Part shown: positions 10,573 to 18,834 of the stretch, piece after piece
Layout of the letters: each line of letters starts with the position of its first letter
Numbering within the stretch: position 1 is the stretch's first letter
The notes under the pieces: generated by a model
The model's database searches: none
The model's input: only the letters and a program-made list of their open reading frames with translations
Told to the model about the DNA's origin: nothing
DNA from: Streptomyces radicis
Lineage (GTDB): Bacteria > Actinomycetota > Actinomycetes > Streptomycetales > Streptomycetaceae
Length of the DNA stretch: 64,000 nt
Direction: 5' to 3'
Assembly (NCBI RefSeq): GCF_003626575.1
Contig: NZ_RBDY01000005.1
Location: 1 to 64,000, forward strand
Position numbers and translations under genes: made by a program

Positions 10573-12309
10573 GTGGTGAGCAGCGGTGAGGGCGGGCGGC
10601 GCAGCGCGCAGTGGTTCGGCGCGGAGGGCAGGTCCGGGATGATCTACCGGTCCTGGATGCGCAACCAGGGCTTCGGGGCCGAGGTCTTCGACGGCAGGCG
10701 GGTGATCGGCATCGCGTCCACGTGGTCGGAGCTGGCCCCGTGCAACGCGCACCTCGACCGGGTCGCCGAGGCGGTCAAGCGCGGGGTGTGGCAGGCGGGT
10801 GGCTTCCCGCTGGAGTTCCCCGTGATGGCCACGGGCGAGACGCTGATCCGGCCGACCGCGATGTTCTACCGCAACCTGCTCGCGCTCCAGGCCGAGGAGC
10901 TGATCCGCGCCAACCCCCTGGACGGCGTGGTGCTGCTCTCGGGCTGCGACAAGACGACGCCGGGGCTGCTGATGGGCGCGGCCAGCGTGGACCTGCCCGC
11001 CGTGATGGTGACGGGCGGGCCGATGCTCAACGGCAAGTACCGTGGCCAGGACGTCGGTTCGGGCACGCACGTGTGGAAGTTCGAGGCCGAGATGAAGGCC
11101 GGGCGGATGACCGCGGCGGAGTGCGCGGTCGCCGAGGGCTGCATGGCGCGTTCCAACGGGCACTGCATGACCATGGGCACCGCCTCGACCATGGCGTGCG
11201 TGGCCGAGGCCCTGGGCATGCAGCTGCCGGGGTCGGCGACATGGCCCGCGGTGGACGCGCGCCGTTTCGAGGTGGCGCAGGAGGCCGGGCGGCGCATCGT
11301 GGCGATGGTCGATGAGGACCTGCGGCCGAGCGCGATCATGACGAGGGCGGCGTTCGAGAACGCGATCCGCGCCAACGCCGCGATCGGCGGCTCGACCAAC
11401 GCGATCGTGCACCTGCTCGCGCTGGCCGGGCGGCTCGGCGTGGAGCTGGCGCTCGACGACTTCGACGCGCTGGCCAGGCCCGTTCCCACCGTGGTGAACC
11501 TGATGCCGTCGGGGCGTTTCCTGATGGAGGACTTCTGCTACGCGGGCGGCCTGCCCGTCGTGCTGCGCCAACTGGCCGACGCCGGGCTGCTGAACGCGGA
11601 CGCCACGACGGTCACGGGCGCGTCGGTCGGGGAGAACGTCGCGGGCGCCGAGTGCTTCGACGCCGAGGTGATCACGCCGCTTGACGAGCCGTTCCAGCCC
11701 GCGGGGACCGGCACCGCGGTGCTGCGCGGGAACCTGTGCCCGGGCGGCGCGGTGATCAAGCAGTCGGCCGCGTCGCCCGAGCTGCTCACCCACCGGGGCC
11801 GCGCGGTGGTGTTCGACACGCCCGAGGAGTACCACGCGGTGTGCGACGACCCGGAGACGGACATCGCGGCGGACGACGTGATCGTCATCAGGGGCGCGGG
11901 CCCGCGCGGCTACCCCGGCATGCCCGAGGTGGCCAACGTTCCGCTGCCCGCCAAGCTGCTCAAGGCGGGCGTCACCGACATGGTGCGGGTGTGCGACGGG
12001 CGGATGAGCGGCACGGGCTACGGCACGGTCGTCCTGCATGTCACCCCCGAGGCGGCCGTGGGCGGCCCGCTGGCCCTGGTGCGCACCGGCGACACCATCG
12101 AACTCGACGTGCCGGGGCGTTCGTTGACCCTCGACGTGCCGGACGACGAGCTGGCGCGGCGCCGGGAGGCGTGGCAGGAGCCGCCCGCCGCGGCCGACTC
12201 GGGGTACGCGTGGCTGTACACCGAGCATGTCCTCCAGGCGGACCGGGGCGCGGACTTCGGCTTCCTGGTGGGCTCGCGCGGCGCGGCGGTCCCGCGTGAG
12301 TCGCACTGA
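10573..12309 (+). CDS. IlvD/Edd-family dehydratase (probable sugar-acid dehydratase)
   Basis: A 578-aa protein of the IlvD/Edd family, Fe-S dependent dehydratases converting dihydroxy acids or aldonic acids to 2-keto acids. The three conserved cysteines are visible: Cys57 (APCNAH), Cys125 (SGCDKTTPG) and Cys198 (HCMTMG); AAIGGSTNAIVH is also typical. The N-terminal motif RSWMRNQG resembles the arabinonate/xylonate dehydratase branch more than amino-acid IlvD. The partner LacI regulator, rather than ilv genes, also favours sugar-acid catabolism. GTG 10573 or 10576 follows a GAGAGGCGG site. It is followed without a gap by lacI. Exact substrate not determined. Confidence 0.85.
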   Translation: MVSSGEGGRRSAQWFGAEGRSGMIYRSWMRNQGFGAEVFDGRRVIGIASTWSELAPCNAHLDRVAEAVKRGVWQAGGFPLEFPVMATGETLIRPTAMFYRNLLALQAEELIRANPLDGVVLLSGCDKTTPGLLMGAASVDLPAVMVTGGPMLNGKYRGQDVGSGTHVWKFEAEMKAGRMTAAECAVAEGCMARSNGHCMTMGTASTMACVAEALGMQLPGSATWPAVDARRFEVAQEAGRRIVAMVDEDLRPSAIMTRAAFENAIRANAAIGGSTNAIVHLLALAGRLGVELALDDFDALARPVPTVVNLMPSGRFLMEDFCYAGGLPVVLRQLADAGLLNADATTVTGASVGENVAGAECFDAEVITPLDEPFQPAGTGTAVLRGNLCPGGAVIKQSAASPELLTHRGRAVVFDTPEEYHAVCDDPETDIAADDVIVIRGAGPRGYPGMPEVANVPLPAKLLKAGVTDMVRVCDGRMSGTGYGTVVLHVTPEAAVGGPLALVRTGDTIELDVPGRSLTLDVPDDELARRREAWQEPPAAADSGYAWLYTEHVLQADRGADFGFLVGSRGAAVPRESH

Positions 12310-13417
12310 GCCCGCCAGGGCCACCCGGCGCTCCCCCGGCGCCGCCCGGCGGGTGACGATCGCGGAGATCGCCGCCGAGGCGGGCGTCTCCGAGGCCACG
12401 GTGAGCAAGGTGCTCAACGGCCGTGACGAGGTGGCGCCCGCGACCAGGGCCCTGGTGCGCGAGCTGCTGGAACGCCGCGGGTACCGGCGGCGCGGGACCC
12501 ACCGAGTCGACCGCCCCGGCCGCCCGGGCCGTGCGGGGCTGATCGACCTGGTGATCTCAGGGCTGGACTCCCCCTGGGCCACCGAGCTGCTGCGCGGCGC
12601 GGAGCGTGAGGCGCGGCGGCACGCCGCGGCGGTGGTGGTCACCGTGGCCGATGGCGACCTGGCGGACGGCGCGTGGCTCGACAGGGTCGCCGGGCGCCGC
12701 TCGGACGGGGTGCTGCTCGTGCTCTCGCCGCCGCCCCCCGCGGCGGCGCGGCGGCTGGCGGCGCTCGGGACGCCGTTCGTCCTGGTGGATCCGGTGGGCG
12801 GGTTCGACCCGGCGGTGCCGACGGTCGGCGCCACCAACTGGGCGGGTGGGCTTGCCGCGACCGAGCACCTGATCGGGCTCGGCCACCGGCGGATCGGGAT
12901 CGTCACGGGGCCGCGCGAGCTGGTGTGCGGGCAGCAGCGGCTCGACGGCTACCGCGCGGCGCTCGGCCGGGCGGGGATCGCGTGCGACCCGGCGCTGGTG
13001 CGGTACGGCGACTTCCGCCCCGAGGGCGGGGCGCGGGGGGCCGCGGCGCTGCTCGACCTGGCCGAGCCGCCGACGGCCGTGTTCGCCGGGTCCGACCTCC
13101 AGGCCAGCGGCGTCTACGCGGAGGCGCACCGCAGGGGGCTGCGCGTCCCCGACGAGCTGAGCGTGGTCGGCTTCGACGACGTGGCGCTGTGCGACTGGGT
13201 CTCGCCCCGGCTGACGACGGTGCGCCAGCCGCTGGCCGAGATGGCGCGCGTCGCGGTGCGCACGGTGCTCGCGCCGCCGGGCGACGGGCGGCCGGGGGAA
13301 GGCCCTGACGACACCCCGCGCATCGAGCTGGCGACGAGCCTGGTGGTGCGCGCCAGCACCGCGCCCCCGCTCAGGCCCGCCCGGGGTGGGAGCATGGGCC
13401 GCGACGGGGGCGGCTGA
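12296..13417 (+). CDS. LacI-family transcriptional regulator
   Basis: About 373 aa. The N-terminal LacI helix-turn-helix is clear (VTIAEIAAEAGVSEATVSKV then LNGRDEVAPATRALV), followed by a periplasmic-binding-like sensor domain with TEHLIGLGHRRIGIVTGPRE and ELSVVGFDDVALCDWVSPRL. GTG 12296 lies inside the end of the dehydratase gene (14-bp overlap), implying translational coupling; a GTG at 12353, right before the HTH, is a possible alternative. It probably represses the operon through the CGAAANTTTCG sites upstream of the dehydratase. The inducer would be the sugar acid or a derivative, which is inference. Confidence 0.87.
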   Translation: MSRTEPARATRRSPGAARRVTIAEIAAEAGVSEATVSKVLNGRDEVAPATRALVRELLERRGYRRRGTHRVDRPGRPGRAGLIDLVISGLDSPWATELLRGAEREARRHAAAVVVTVADGDLADGAWLDRVAGRRSDGVLLVLSPPPPAAARRLAALGTPFVLVDPVGGFDPAVPTVGATNWAGGLAATEHLIGLGHRRIGIVTGPRELVCGQQRLDGYRAALGRAGIACDPALVRYGDFRPEGGARGAAALLDLAEPPTAVFAGSDLQASGVYAEAHRRGLRVPDELSVVGFDDVALCDWVSPRLTTVRQPLAEMARVAVRTVLAPPGDGRPGEGPDDTPRIELATSLVVRASTAPPLRPARGGSMGRDGGG

Positions 13418-13430
13418 GGAGGAGATGGCG

Positions 13431-13916
13431 ATGGCCGGGCGTTCACTCGCGGTGTTCGACCTGGACGGGACGCTGACGGACACGCGCCACCGGCTGCGTT
13501 TCCTGGAGCGCTCGCCCCGCGACTGGGAGGCGTTCTTCGCCGCCGCGGCCGACGACCCGCCGCTCGGGCGCGGCGTCGCGCTGGCCCTCGAGCACGCCGC
13601 GACGAGCGACCTGGCCTATGTCACCGGGCGGCCCGAACGCCTGCGCGGGGCGACGGTCGACTGGCTGCGCGCCCATGGCCTGCCGCGGGGCGAGCTGCTG
13701 ATGCGGCGCGACGGCGACCGCCGCCCGGCCCGCGTCGCCAAGCCGGAGCTGCTGCGGCGGCTGGCGCGCGGCAGGAAGGTCGCGGTCGTGGTGGACGACG
13801 ACCGGCTGGTGTGCGACGCCTACCGCCGCGCGGGCTTCCGCGTCGTGCACGCCGACTGGATGGCCGCCACGCCCGAGGTGCTCGAGGAGGCCCAGGAGCG
13901 CGAGGGCCGGACGTGA
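13431..13916 (+). CDS. HAD-superfamily phosphatase, PNKP-phosphatase-like
   Basis: A 161-aa protein starting MAGRSLAVFDLDGTLTDTRH, with HAD motif I DxDGT at its N-terminus, motif II within AYVTGRPERL, a basic KPELLRR segment and motif IV acidic residues in VAVVVDDDRLVCDAY. Size and layout fit the small phosphatase-domain proteins related to polynucleotide kinase 3'-phosphatase. ATG 13431 is spaced 7-8 nt from GGAGGAG; an ATG at 13425 is closer to it. The gene begins 13 bp after lacI, so it may be the last gene of that operon. Substrate unknown. Confidence 0.7.
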   Translation: MAGRSLAVFDLDGTLTDTRHRLRFLERSPRDWEAFFAAAADDPPLGRGVALALEHAATSDLAYVTGRPERLRGATVDWLRAHGLPRGELLMRRDGDRRPARVAKPELLRRLARGRKVAVVVDDDRLVCDAYRRAGFRVVHADWMAATPEVLEEAQEREGRT

Positions 13917-13923
13917 GCTCGTC

Positions 13924-13945
13924 CCCGCGGGGCCCTGGCCGCGGG
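13924..13945 (+). terminator. Hairpin after the HAD gene
   Basis: A 7-bp perfect stem, CCCGCGG and CCGCGGG, around an 8-nt loop lies 8 bp after the HAD stop. There is no U-tract, which is usual in high-GC actinomycetes. It lies between convergent genes and may serve both. Confidence 0.5.
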
Positions 13946-13969
13946 AGGGGCGTTCTCGCGGGTGACGGC

Positions 13970-15085
13970 TCAGGCCACGAGCAGGCGGAGGCCGAGTTCC
14001 GCCGCGTCGAGGGCGACGAGGTCGCGGTTGCGCTCGGCCCAACGGCCTGAGGAAAGGTCGTCGCGGAGTCCCTCGACCGCCCGCCGCTCGGCCTCGGGCC
14101 CGACCCTGGTCCATACCGATATCGCGCGGCGCACATGGTCGTCCAGGTAGGCCTCGGGGCGGCGCCAGTAGGCCTCGAAGAAGCCGTCGGCACAGTCCCA
14201 CGGGATGAGCACCGGCTCCGCGCGGCCCCCGATCGCGCGGGTCAGGTCGGCCAGGGAGGGCCAGTCGACGAGAAGGTCGGCGAATTCGGGCAGGTAGTCG
14301 CGGGTGAGCCAGAACCGCTGACGCCAGCCGGGGTCACTGGCGTCATAGGTGAACACCACCACGCGGCGGGCCACGCGCCGCATCTCACGCAGCCCGGCGA
14401 TCGGGTCCCGCCAGTGATGAACAGTGCTCAAGGCCATGGCGGCGTCGAAGGACCCGTCCTCGAACGGGAGGCTCTCCGCGGCGGCGGCCACACACGGCGC
14501 CGCGCCAGCGGGACGCTGCGCCCGCATGACCGCCGACGGCTCCACCGCCGTGACGTCGCGATCGGGGGGCTCGTAGGAGCCGGTGCCCGCCCCGACGTTC
14601 AGTACCGTCCGCGCGTCCCCGAGCGCCTCCCAGATCCTCGCGGCGATCCTCGGCTCGGTGCGCCGCGTCGCCGGGTAGGCGGACCCGATGACCTCGTACA
14701 ACTGCGCGCCGAACACCTTCAGTTGCTCCTCCGGCGTCGTCCTGATCCCCATCGCCCTTGCCTCCAGTTCCCTGTCGATGGCCGTCACCATGGCGGCGGC
14801 GCGGTCGCGCTGTTCCCGCAGCAGGCCGCGCAGCCGACGCAGGTGCGCGACCGCGTCGGTGGCCGGGTCGTCGACCAGATCCGCGATCTCGCGCAAGCCG
14901 AAGCCCAGCCGCCGGTAGGCGAGCACCTCACGCAGTCGCTCCACGTCGCCCGCCGCGTAGGCCCGGTACCCGGCCGCGGTCCGCGCGGACGGCTGCACGA
15001 GGCCGATCTCGTCATAGTGATGCAGCGTGCGGACGGTCACGTCGGCCAGCTCGGCCACGCGTCCCACGGTCAGGTGCGCCTCCAC
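13970..15085 (-). CDS. MerR regulator fused to a SAM-dependent methyltransferase
   Basis: A 371-aa protein. Residues 1-110 are a MerR DNA-binding domain (LTVGRVAELADVTVRTLHHY, then a dimerisation coiled coil) closest in feel to the TipA branch, with the TipA-like linker ending TPEEQLKVFG. From about residue 135 it becomes a class I methyltransferase: VLNVGAGTGSYEP (SAM motif I), ESLPFEDGSFDAAMALSTVH, and a C-terminal helix region to WAERNRDLVALDAAELGL. The methyltransferase thus sits where TipA-type proteins have their ligand-binding domain. One uninterrupted frame argues against a sequencing artefact. GTG 15085 is chosen because the MerR-type promoter places the transcript start there. Targets of methylation are unknown. 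Confidence 0.78.
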   Translation of the reverse strand: MEAHLTVGRVAELADVTVRTLHHYDEIGLVQPSARTAAGYRAYAAGDVERLREVLAYRRLGFGLREIADLVDDPATDAVAHLRRLRGLLREQRDRAAAMVTAIDRELEARAMGIRTTPEEQLKVFGAQLYEVIGSAYPATRRTEPRIAARIWEALGDARTVLNVGAGTGSYEPPDRDVTAVEPSAVMRAQRPAGAAPCVAAAAESLPFEDGSFDAAMALSTVHHWRDPIAGLREMRRVARRVVVFTYDASDPGWRQRFWLTRDYLPEFADLLVDWPSLADLTRAIGGRAEPVLIPWDCADGFFEAYWRRPEAYLDDHVRRAISVWTRVGPEAERRAVEGLRDDLSSGRWAERNRDLVALDAAELGLRLLVA

Positions 15086-15123
15086 GCCACCGACTATGTG
15101 GCATGACGCCACGTGAGGGTCAA
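15086..15123 (-). promoter_or_regulatory. MerR-type promoter with 19-bp spacer and dyad
   Basis: Reading on the minus strand: -35 TTGACC (15123-15118), a 19-bp spacer holding the perfect dyad GTGGC-GTCAT-GCCAC, and -10 CATAGT (15098-15093). An overlong 19-bp spacer with a dyad between the hexamers is the signature of MerR-activated promoters. The expected start lies 6-8 nt beyond, at or next to the GTG of the fusion gene, so the mRNA is probably leaderless and autoregulated. Confidence 0.75.
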
Positions 15124-15195
15124 CAGCCGTCCAGGTGACCGGACCCGACATCGCCGCAACGTTCCGCCGTCGGCCCGGTGACCCGGACGAAACGC

Positions 15196-15951
15196 CTAGT
15201 GCACACCGCCCGTGAGGTAGCCCGAGTCGGCCACCGCGATCGCGGGGAGGTCGGGGGACAGGCGTAGCTGTTCGAGGAAGAGGACGACCATCGCCGCGGC
15301 CGTGCGGTGGGTCAGGTCGTTGAGCGCGTCATGGCGCGTTCCGGCGAGGGTCACCAGGTGGACATCGGGGAAGCCGCTGTACACCCGGCGCACCTCGGCC
15401 AGCGGGCTGACCCGGTCGTGGGTGCCGTGCAGGGCGAGCACGGGAACGCTCACCCGGTCGAGGGCGGGGGCCGGGGCGGTGGCCTCGCCGGGGGACGTGC
15501 CGAGGGCGCCACGGCGGAAGCGGCGGTCGAGGGTGAGATGGCGGCGGTGGTGGGGACAGCCGGTGCGCAGGTCGAGCTCGGCCTCCCAGCCCTCGACGGG
15601 CGGCGGCGCGCCGGTGCCCGTGGGCAGCCCGACCAGGATCAGCCCGTCGAGGCCAGGCGTCGACTGGGCGGCCAGGGTGATCGCCCGCTGGGCGCCGGTG
15701 TCGGCGCCCAGCAGCACGCGGGGGCCGGGGCCCGCGTCGTTGAGCGAGCCCGGCAGCGGTCTGGCCCCTTGGCCCGCCTCGTCGACGGCCACCACCCGGT
15801 AGCCGTCGAACGCCAGGCGGCGGCCCAACCGCTCGTACACGCCCGGGTGTTCGCCCCGGCCCGGCAGCACGACGACGGTGCCGCGCGGCGCGGTGCCCGG
15901 CGGGGGGTTCCAGCGGTGGTCCCAGAAACGCGGAGCCGGCTCGGGAGTCAC
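15196..15951 (-). CDS. Alpha/beta hydrolase with Asp at the nucleophile elbow
   Basis: A 251-aa protein with alpha/beta-hydrolase layout: an oxyanion strand GTVVVLPGRGEHPGVYERL, VVAVDEAGQG, the nucleophile elbow LLGADTGAQR, an acid region VPVLALHGTHDRVSPL and a C-terminal His in GTRHDALND. The elbow reads G-A-D-T-G with Asp84 where Ser is normal, a pattern known from dehalogenase- and epoxide-hydrolase-type enzymes, so esterase activity should not be assumed. GTG 15951 has AAAGG 7 nt upstream, inside a perfect 14-bp palindrome. A cysteine-type leader peptide lies upstream at 16027-16116. It is divergent from metY. Confidence 0.72.
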   Translation of the reverse strand: MTPEPAPRFWDHRWNPPPGTAPRGTVVVLPGRGEHPGVYERLGRRLAFDGYRVVAVDEAGQGARPLPGSLNDAGPGPRVLLGADTGAQRAITLAAQSTPGLDGLILVGLPTGTGAPPPVEGWEAELDLRTGCPHHRRHLTLDRRFRRGALGTSPGEATAPAPALDRVSVPVLALHGTHDRVSPLAEVRRVYSGFPDVHLVTLAGTRHDALNDLTHRTAAAMVVLFLEQLRLSPDLPAIAVADSGYLTGGVH

Positions 15952-15957
15952 GGCATG

Positions 15958-16027
15958 CCTTTCGCGAAAGGTGTGGGGAGGGTGGGGGGAGACGGGCGAG
16001 GCGGTCGGACGACGCGCCGCGGCGCGT
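15958..16027 (-). promoter_or_regulatory. Two perfect palindromes between leader peptide and hydrolase
   Basis: A 16-bp palindrome, ACGCGCCGCGGCGCGT (16012-16027), overlaps the leader stop codon. A 14-bp palindrome, CCTTTCGCGAAAGG (15958-15971), contains the hydrolase ribosome site. As RNA each could fold, the second hiding the ribosome site, which suits control by ribosome stalling on the leader (inference). Confidence 0.5.
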
Positions 16028-16116
16028 CAGCCCCTTCGACAGGCCGTGGTGTTCACCAGGCCGAAGTCGACCACCCGGCGCCGGGTCAGGCCGTACCCTC
16101 TCGCGGTTCGTGGCAT
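16027..16116 (-). CDS. Putative cysteine-type attenuation leader peptide
   Basis: A 29-codon ORF encoding a basic peptide ending RRRVVDFGLVNTTACRRG. This closely fits the actinobacterial leader-peptide pattern (Arg-rich start, VD, then a Cys two or three residues before a basic tail) found upstream of sulfur-metabolism genes and thought to sense cysteine by ribosome attenuation. It is followed by two palindromes and, 75 bp on, by the alpha/beta hydrolase on the same strand. On the other strand metY starts 214 bp away, so the whole region has a sulfur theme. No strong ribosome site was seen; a leaderless start is possible. Confidence 0.6.
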   Translation of the reverse strand: MPRTARGYGLTRRRVVDFGLVNTTACRRG

Positions 16117-16330
16117 GGACTCAGGATGGCTTCCCGACCCGGCTCCGGCCAACGGGGGTTCAGCATCCGGACGGCCGCGCGGGCGCCACGTTGCCGTTCA
16201 TTGCGGACACATTGCGCCAGGTCAACGGCGCTTGCGGTCTCGTGGCCATCGCGCGCCGAGCCTTCCTCGGGCCGTTCGGCGCTGCCTAGGGTGACCGACA
16301 CCCGCCGCCCGTACCTCTCCCGGGAGAGCC

Positions 16331-17659
16331 ATGACCGAGTCCCCCGAGTCCGTCGACTCCGCCGCGCCCGCCTGGTCGTTCGAGACCGAGCAGCTGCACG
16401 CGGGCGCCGAGCCCGATCCCACGACCGGGGCCAGGGCGGTGCCGATCTACCAGACGACGTCGTTCGTCTTCCGCGACACCCAGCACGCCGCCGACCTGTT
16501 CTCGCTGGCCGAGCCCGGCAACATCTACACCCGCATCCACAACCCCACGACCGATGCGCTGGAGCAGCGCGTCGCGCGCCTCGAGGGCGGCGTCGCCGGC
16601 GTGGCGCTGGCGTCGGGGCAGGCGGCCGAGACGCTGGCGATCCTCAACGTGGCCGGGGCGGGCGACCACCTCGTGTCCTCGACGTCGCTCTACGGCGGCA
16701 CCTACAACCTGTTCCGGCACACCCTGCCGAGGCTGGGCATCGAGGTGTCCTTCGTGGACGACCCGGACGACGCCGACGCCTGGCGGGCGGCGATCCGCCC
16801 CGGGACCAAGGCGCTGTTCGCCGAGACGCTGGGCAACCCGCGCGGCAACGTCCTCGACGTGCGGCTCGTGGCCGACGTCGCGCACGAGGCGGGCGTGCCG
16901 CTCATCGTGGACAACACCGTGCCGACGCCGTATCTGCTGCGGCCCATCGAGCACGGCGCGGACATCGTGGTGCACTCGGCGACCAAGTTCCTCGGCGGGC
17001 ACGGCACGACCATCGGCGGGCTCGTGGTGGACGGCGGCACGTTCGACTTCGGCGGGGACCCCGAGCGCTTCCCCGGGTTCAACGAGCCCGACCCCAGCTA
17101 CCACGGCCTGCGGTACTGGCCCGACCTGGGCCCCGGCGCGTTCGCCATCAAGCTGCGCGTGCAGCTGCTGCGCGACATCGGCCCCTCGCTGTCCCCGCAC
17201 TCGGCGTTCCTGCTGCTCCAGGGCGTGGAGACGCTGAGCCTGCGGCTCGAACGGCACTCGGAGAACGCCCTCGCCCTGGCCGAGTGGCTGGAGCGGCGCG
17301 ACGAGGTGCGGACCGTGCACTACCCGGGGCTGCCGTCGAACCGCTGGCACGGGGCGGCCCGGCGCTATCTGCCGCGCGGCGCGGGCGCGGTGGTGTCGTT
17401 CGAGCTGCGCGACGGCGCGGAGGCGGGGCGGCGCCTGGTGGACGCGGTCGAGCTGTTCAGCCACCTCGCCAACATCGGCGACGTGCGCAGCCTGATCATC
17501 CACCCGGCCTCCACGACCCACAGCCAGCTCGACCCCGAGCAGCTGGCCGCCACCGGCACGGCGCCGGGGCTTGTGCGCCTGTCGGTCGGTCTCGAGAACG
17601 TCGCCGATCTGCGCGCGGACCTGGCGGCCGGGCTGCGGGCGGCGAAGGGAGCGTCCTGA
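16331..17659 (+). CDS. metY: O-acetylhomoserine aminocarboxypropyltransferase (MetY-type)
   Basis: A 442-aa PLP enzyme of the Cys/Met metabolism family. It makes homocysteine (or methionine) from O-acetylhomoserine and sulfide (or methanethiol), giving direct sulfhydrylation. Seen: [20 protein letters not shown], the cofactor-site strand [43 protein letters not shown] and the PLP lysine Lys219 in [12 protein letters not shown]. Length about 440 and the long insertion after the lysine fit MetY rather than shorter MetB/MetZ enzymes. ATG 16331 is preceded by GGGAGAG. metX follows within 25 bp, so the pair forms the acetylation/sulfhydrylation route to homocysteine. Confidence 0.93.
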   Translation: MTESPESVDSAAPAWSFETEQLHAGAEPDPTTGARAVPIYQTTSFVFRDTQHAADLFSLAEPGNIYTRIHNPTTDALEQRVARLEGGVAGVALASGQAAETLAILNVAGAGDHLVSSTSLYGGTYNLFRHTLPRLGIEVSFVDDPDDADAWRAAIRPGTKALFAETLGNPRGNVLDVRLVADVAHEAGVPLIVDNTVPTPYLLRPIEHGADIVVHSATKFLGGHGTTIGGLVVDGGTFDFGGDPERFPGFNEPDPSYHGLRYWPDLGPGAFAIKLRVQLLRDIGPSLSPHSAFLLLQGVETLSLRLERHSENALALAEWLERRDEVRTVHYPGLPSNRWHGAARRYLPRGAGAVVSFELRDGAEAGRRLVDAVELFSHLANIGDVRSLIIHPASTTHSQLDPEQLAATGTAPGLVRLSVGLENVADLRADLAAGLRAAKGAS

Positions 17660-17682
17660 CCGGCGGCGCCCCGGCGCCCCCC

Positions 17683-18807
17683 GTGTCGGGGGCGTGGCGC
17701 CATGGCGTCTCCCCCGTGGGCCGCCGCCGCTGGGTGGCGTTGGAGAAGCCGCTGCGCCTCGAGGGCGGCGGCGCGCTTCCCGGCGTCCGGCTGGCGTACG
17801 AGACATGGGGGACGCCCGCGCCCGACGCGTCCAACGCCGTGCTCGTGCTGCACGCGCTCACCGGGGACAGCCACGCGGCGGGCCCCGCGGGTCCAGGGCA
17901 TCCCACGCCGGGCTGGTGGGACGGGTTGATCGGCCCCGGCAGGGCGCTCGACACCCGCCGCTGGTTCGTGGTGGCGCCCAACGTCCTCGGCGGCTGCCAG
18001 GGTTCGACGGGGCCCGCGAGCCCGCGGCCCGACGGGCGGGGGCTCTGGGGCGGGGCGTTCCCGCGGCTGACGCAGCGCGACCAGGTGGCGGCCGAGGCGC
18101 GGCTGGCCGACGCGCTGGGCATCGGCGCGTGGGCGCTGGTGATCGGCGGCTCGATGGGCGGGATGCGCGCCCTGGAGTGGGCGGTCACGCATCCGCACCG
18201 GACCAGGGCGCTGCTGCTGCTCGCCACCACGGCGGCGGCCGGTGCCGAGCAGATCGCGTGGGCCACCGTGCAGGTGGGCGCGATCAGGGCCGACCCGGGC
18301 TGGCGCGGCGGCGACTACCACGACGCGGCCCCGGGCCGAGGACCGCACGCCGGGCTCGGGCTGGCGCGGCGGCTCGCGCAGGTGACGTACCGCAGCGAGC
18401 CTGAGCTCCAGGCCAGGTTCGGCAGACACCCGCAGGACGGCGAGGACCCGGCGCGCGGGGGCCGTTACCGGGTGGCGTCCTATCTCGACCACCACGCGGC
18501 CAAGCTGGTGCGGCGGTTCGACGCGGGCAGCTATGTGGTGCTCACGGAGGCGATGAACGCGCACGACGTGGGGCGCGGGCGCGGCGGGCTCGCCGCGGCG
18601 CTGCGCCGGGTGACGGCGCGGACGCTGGTGGCGGGCGTGGACTCGGACCGGCTGTATCCGTTCGCGCAGCAGCGGGAGCTGGCCGACGGGATCCCGGGCG
18701 CGGACGCCGCGAGGATCATCGCGTCGCCGTACGGGCACGACGGATTCCTTCTTGAGACGGCCCAGGTGGGGGCGTTGATCCGGGAGTTGACGGCGGCCGA
18801 TGCCTGA
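17683..18807 (+). CDS. metX: Homoserine O-acetyltransferase
   Basis: About 374 aa, alpha/beta-hydrolase fold, acetylates homoserine with acetyl-CoA. Family motifs: GVRLAYETWGTPAP, NAVLVLHALTGDSHAAG, WWDGLIGPGRALDTRRWFVV, NVLGGCQGSTGP, the nucleophile elbow GGSMGGM (Ser157), acid in GVDSDRLYPF and His in SPYGHDGF. The start is uncertain: GTG 17683 is the first ordinary start codon in frame, but coding character begins at the end of metY, so a CTG at 17656 overlapping the metY stop is possible. Its product feeds MetY upstream. Confidence 0.92.
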   Translation: MSGAWRHGVSPVGRRRWVALEKPLRLEGGGALPGVRLAYETWGTPAPDASNAVLVLHALTGDSHAAGPAGPGHPTPGWWDGLIGPGRALDTRRWFVVAPNVLGGCQGSTGPASPRPDGRGLWGGAFPRLTQRDQVAAEARLADALGIGAWALVIGGSMGGMRALEWAVTHPHRTRALLLLATTAAAGAEQIAWATVQVGAIRADPGWRGGDYHDAAPGRGPHAGLGLARRLAQVTYRSEPELQARFGRHPQDGEDPARGGRYRVASYLDHHAAKLVRRFDAGSYVVLTEAMNAHDVGRGRGGLAAALRRVTARTLVAGVDSDRLYPFAQQRELADGIPGADAARIIASPYGHDGFLLETAQVGALIRELTAADA

Positions 18808-18834
18808 GCGCGGCGGGGCGGTACGGTGGCGCGC

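Noticed and set aside
16117..16330. SAM riboswitch upstream of metY
   Set aside because: I looked for SAM-I, SAM-II and SAM-IV core patterns and found no matching helices and conserved loops. A covariance-model search would decide.
15307..18807. 1166-codon frame running through metY and metX
   Set aside because: Only its last about 374 codons (metX) are coding. The earlier part is antisense to the hydrolase or out of frame with metY and has no family features.
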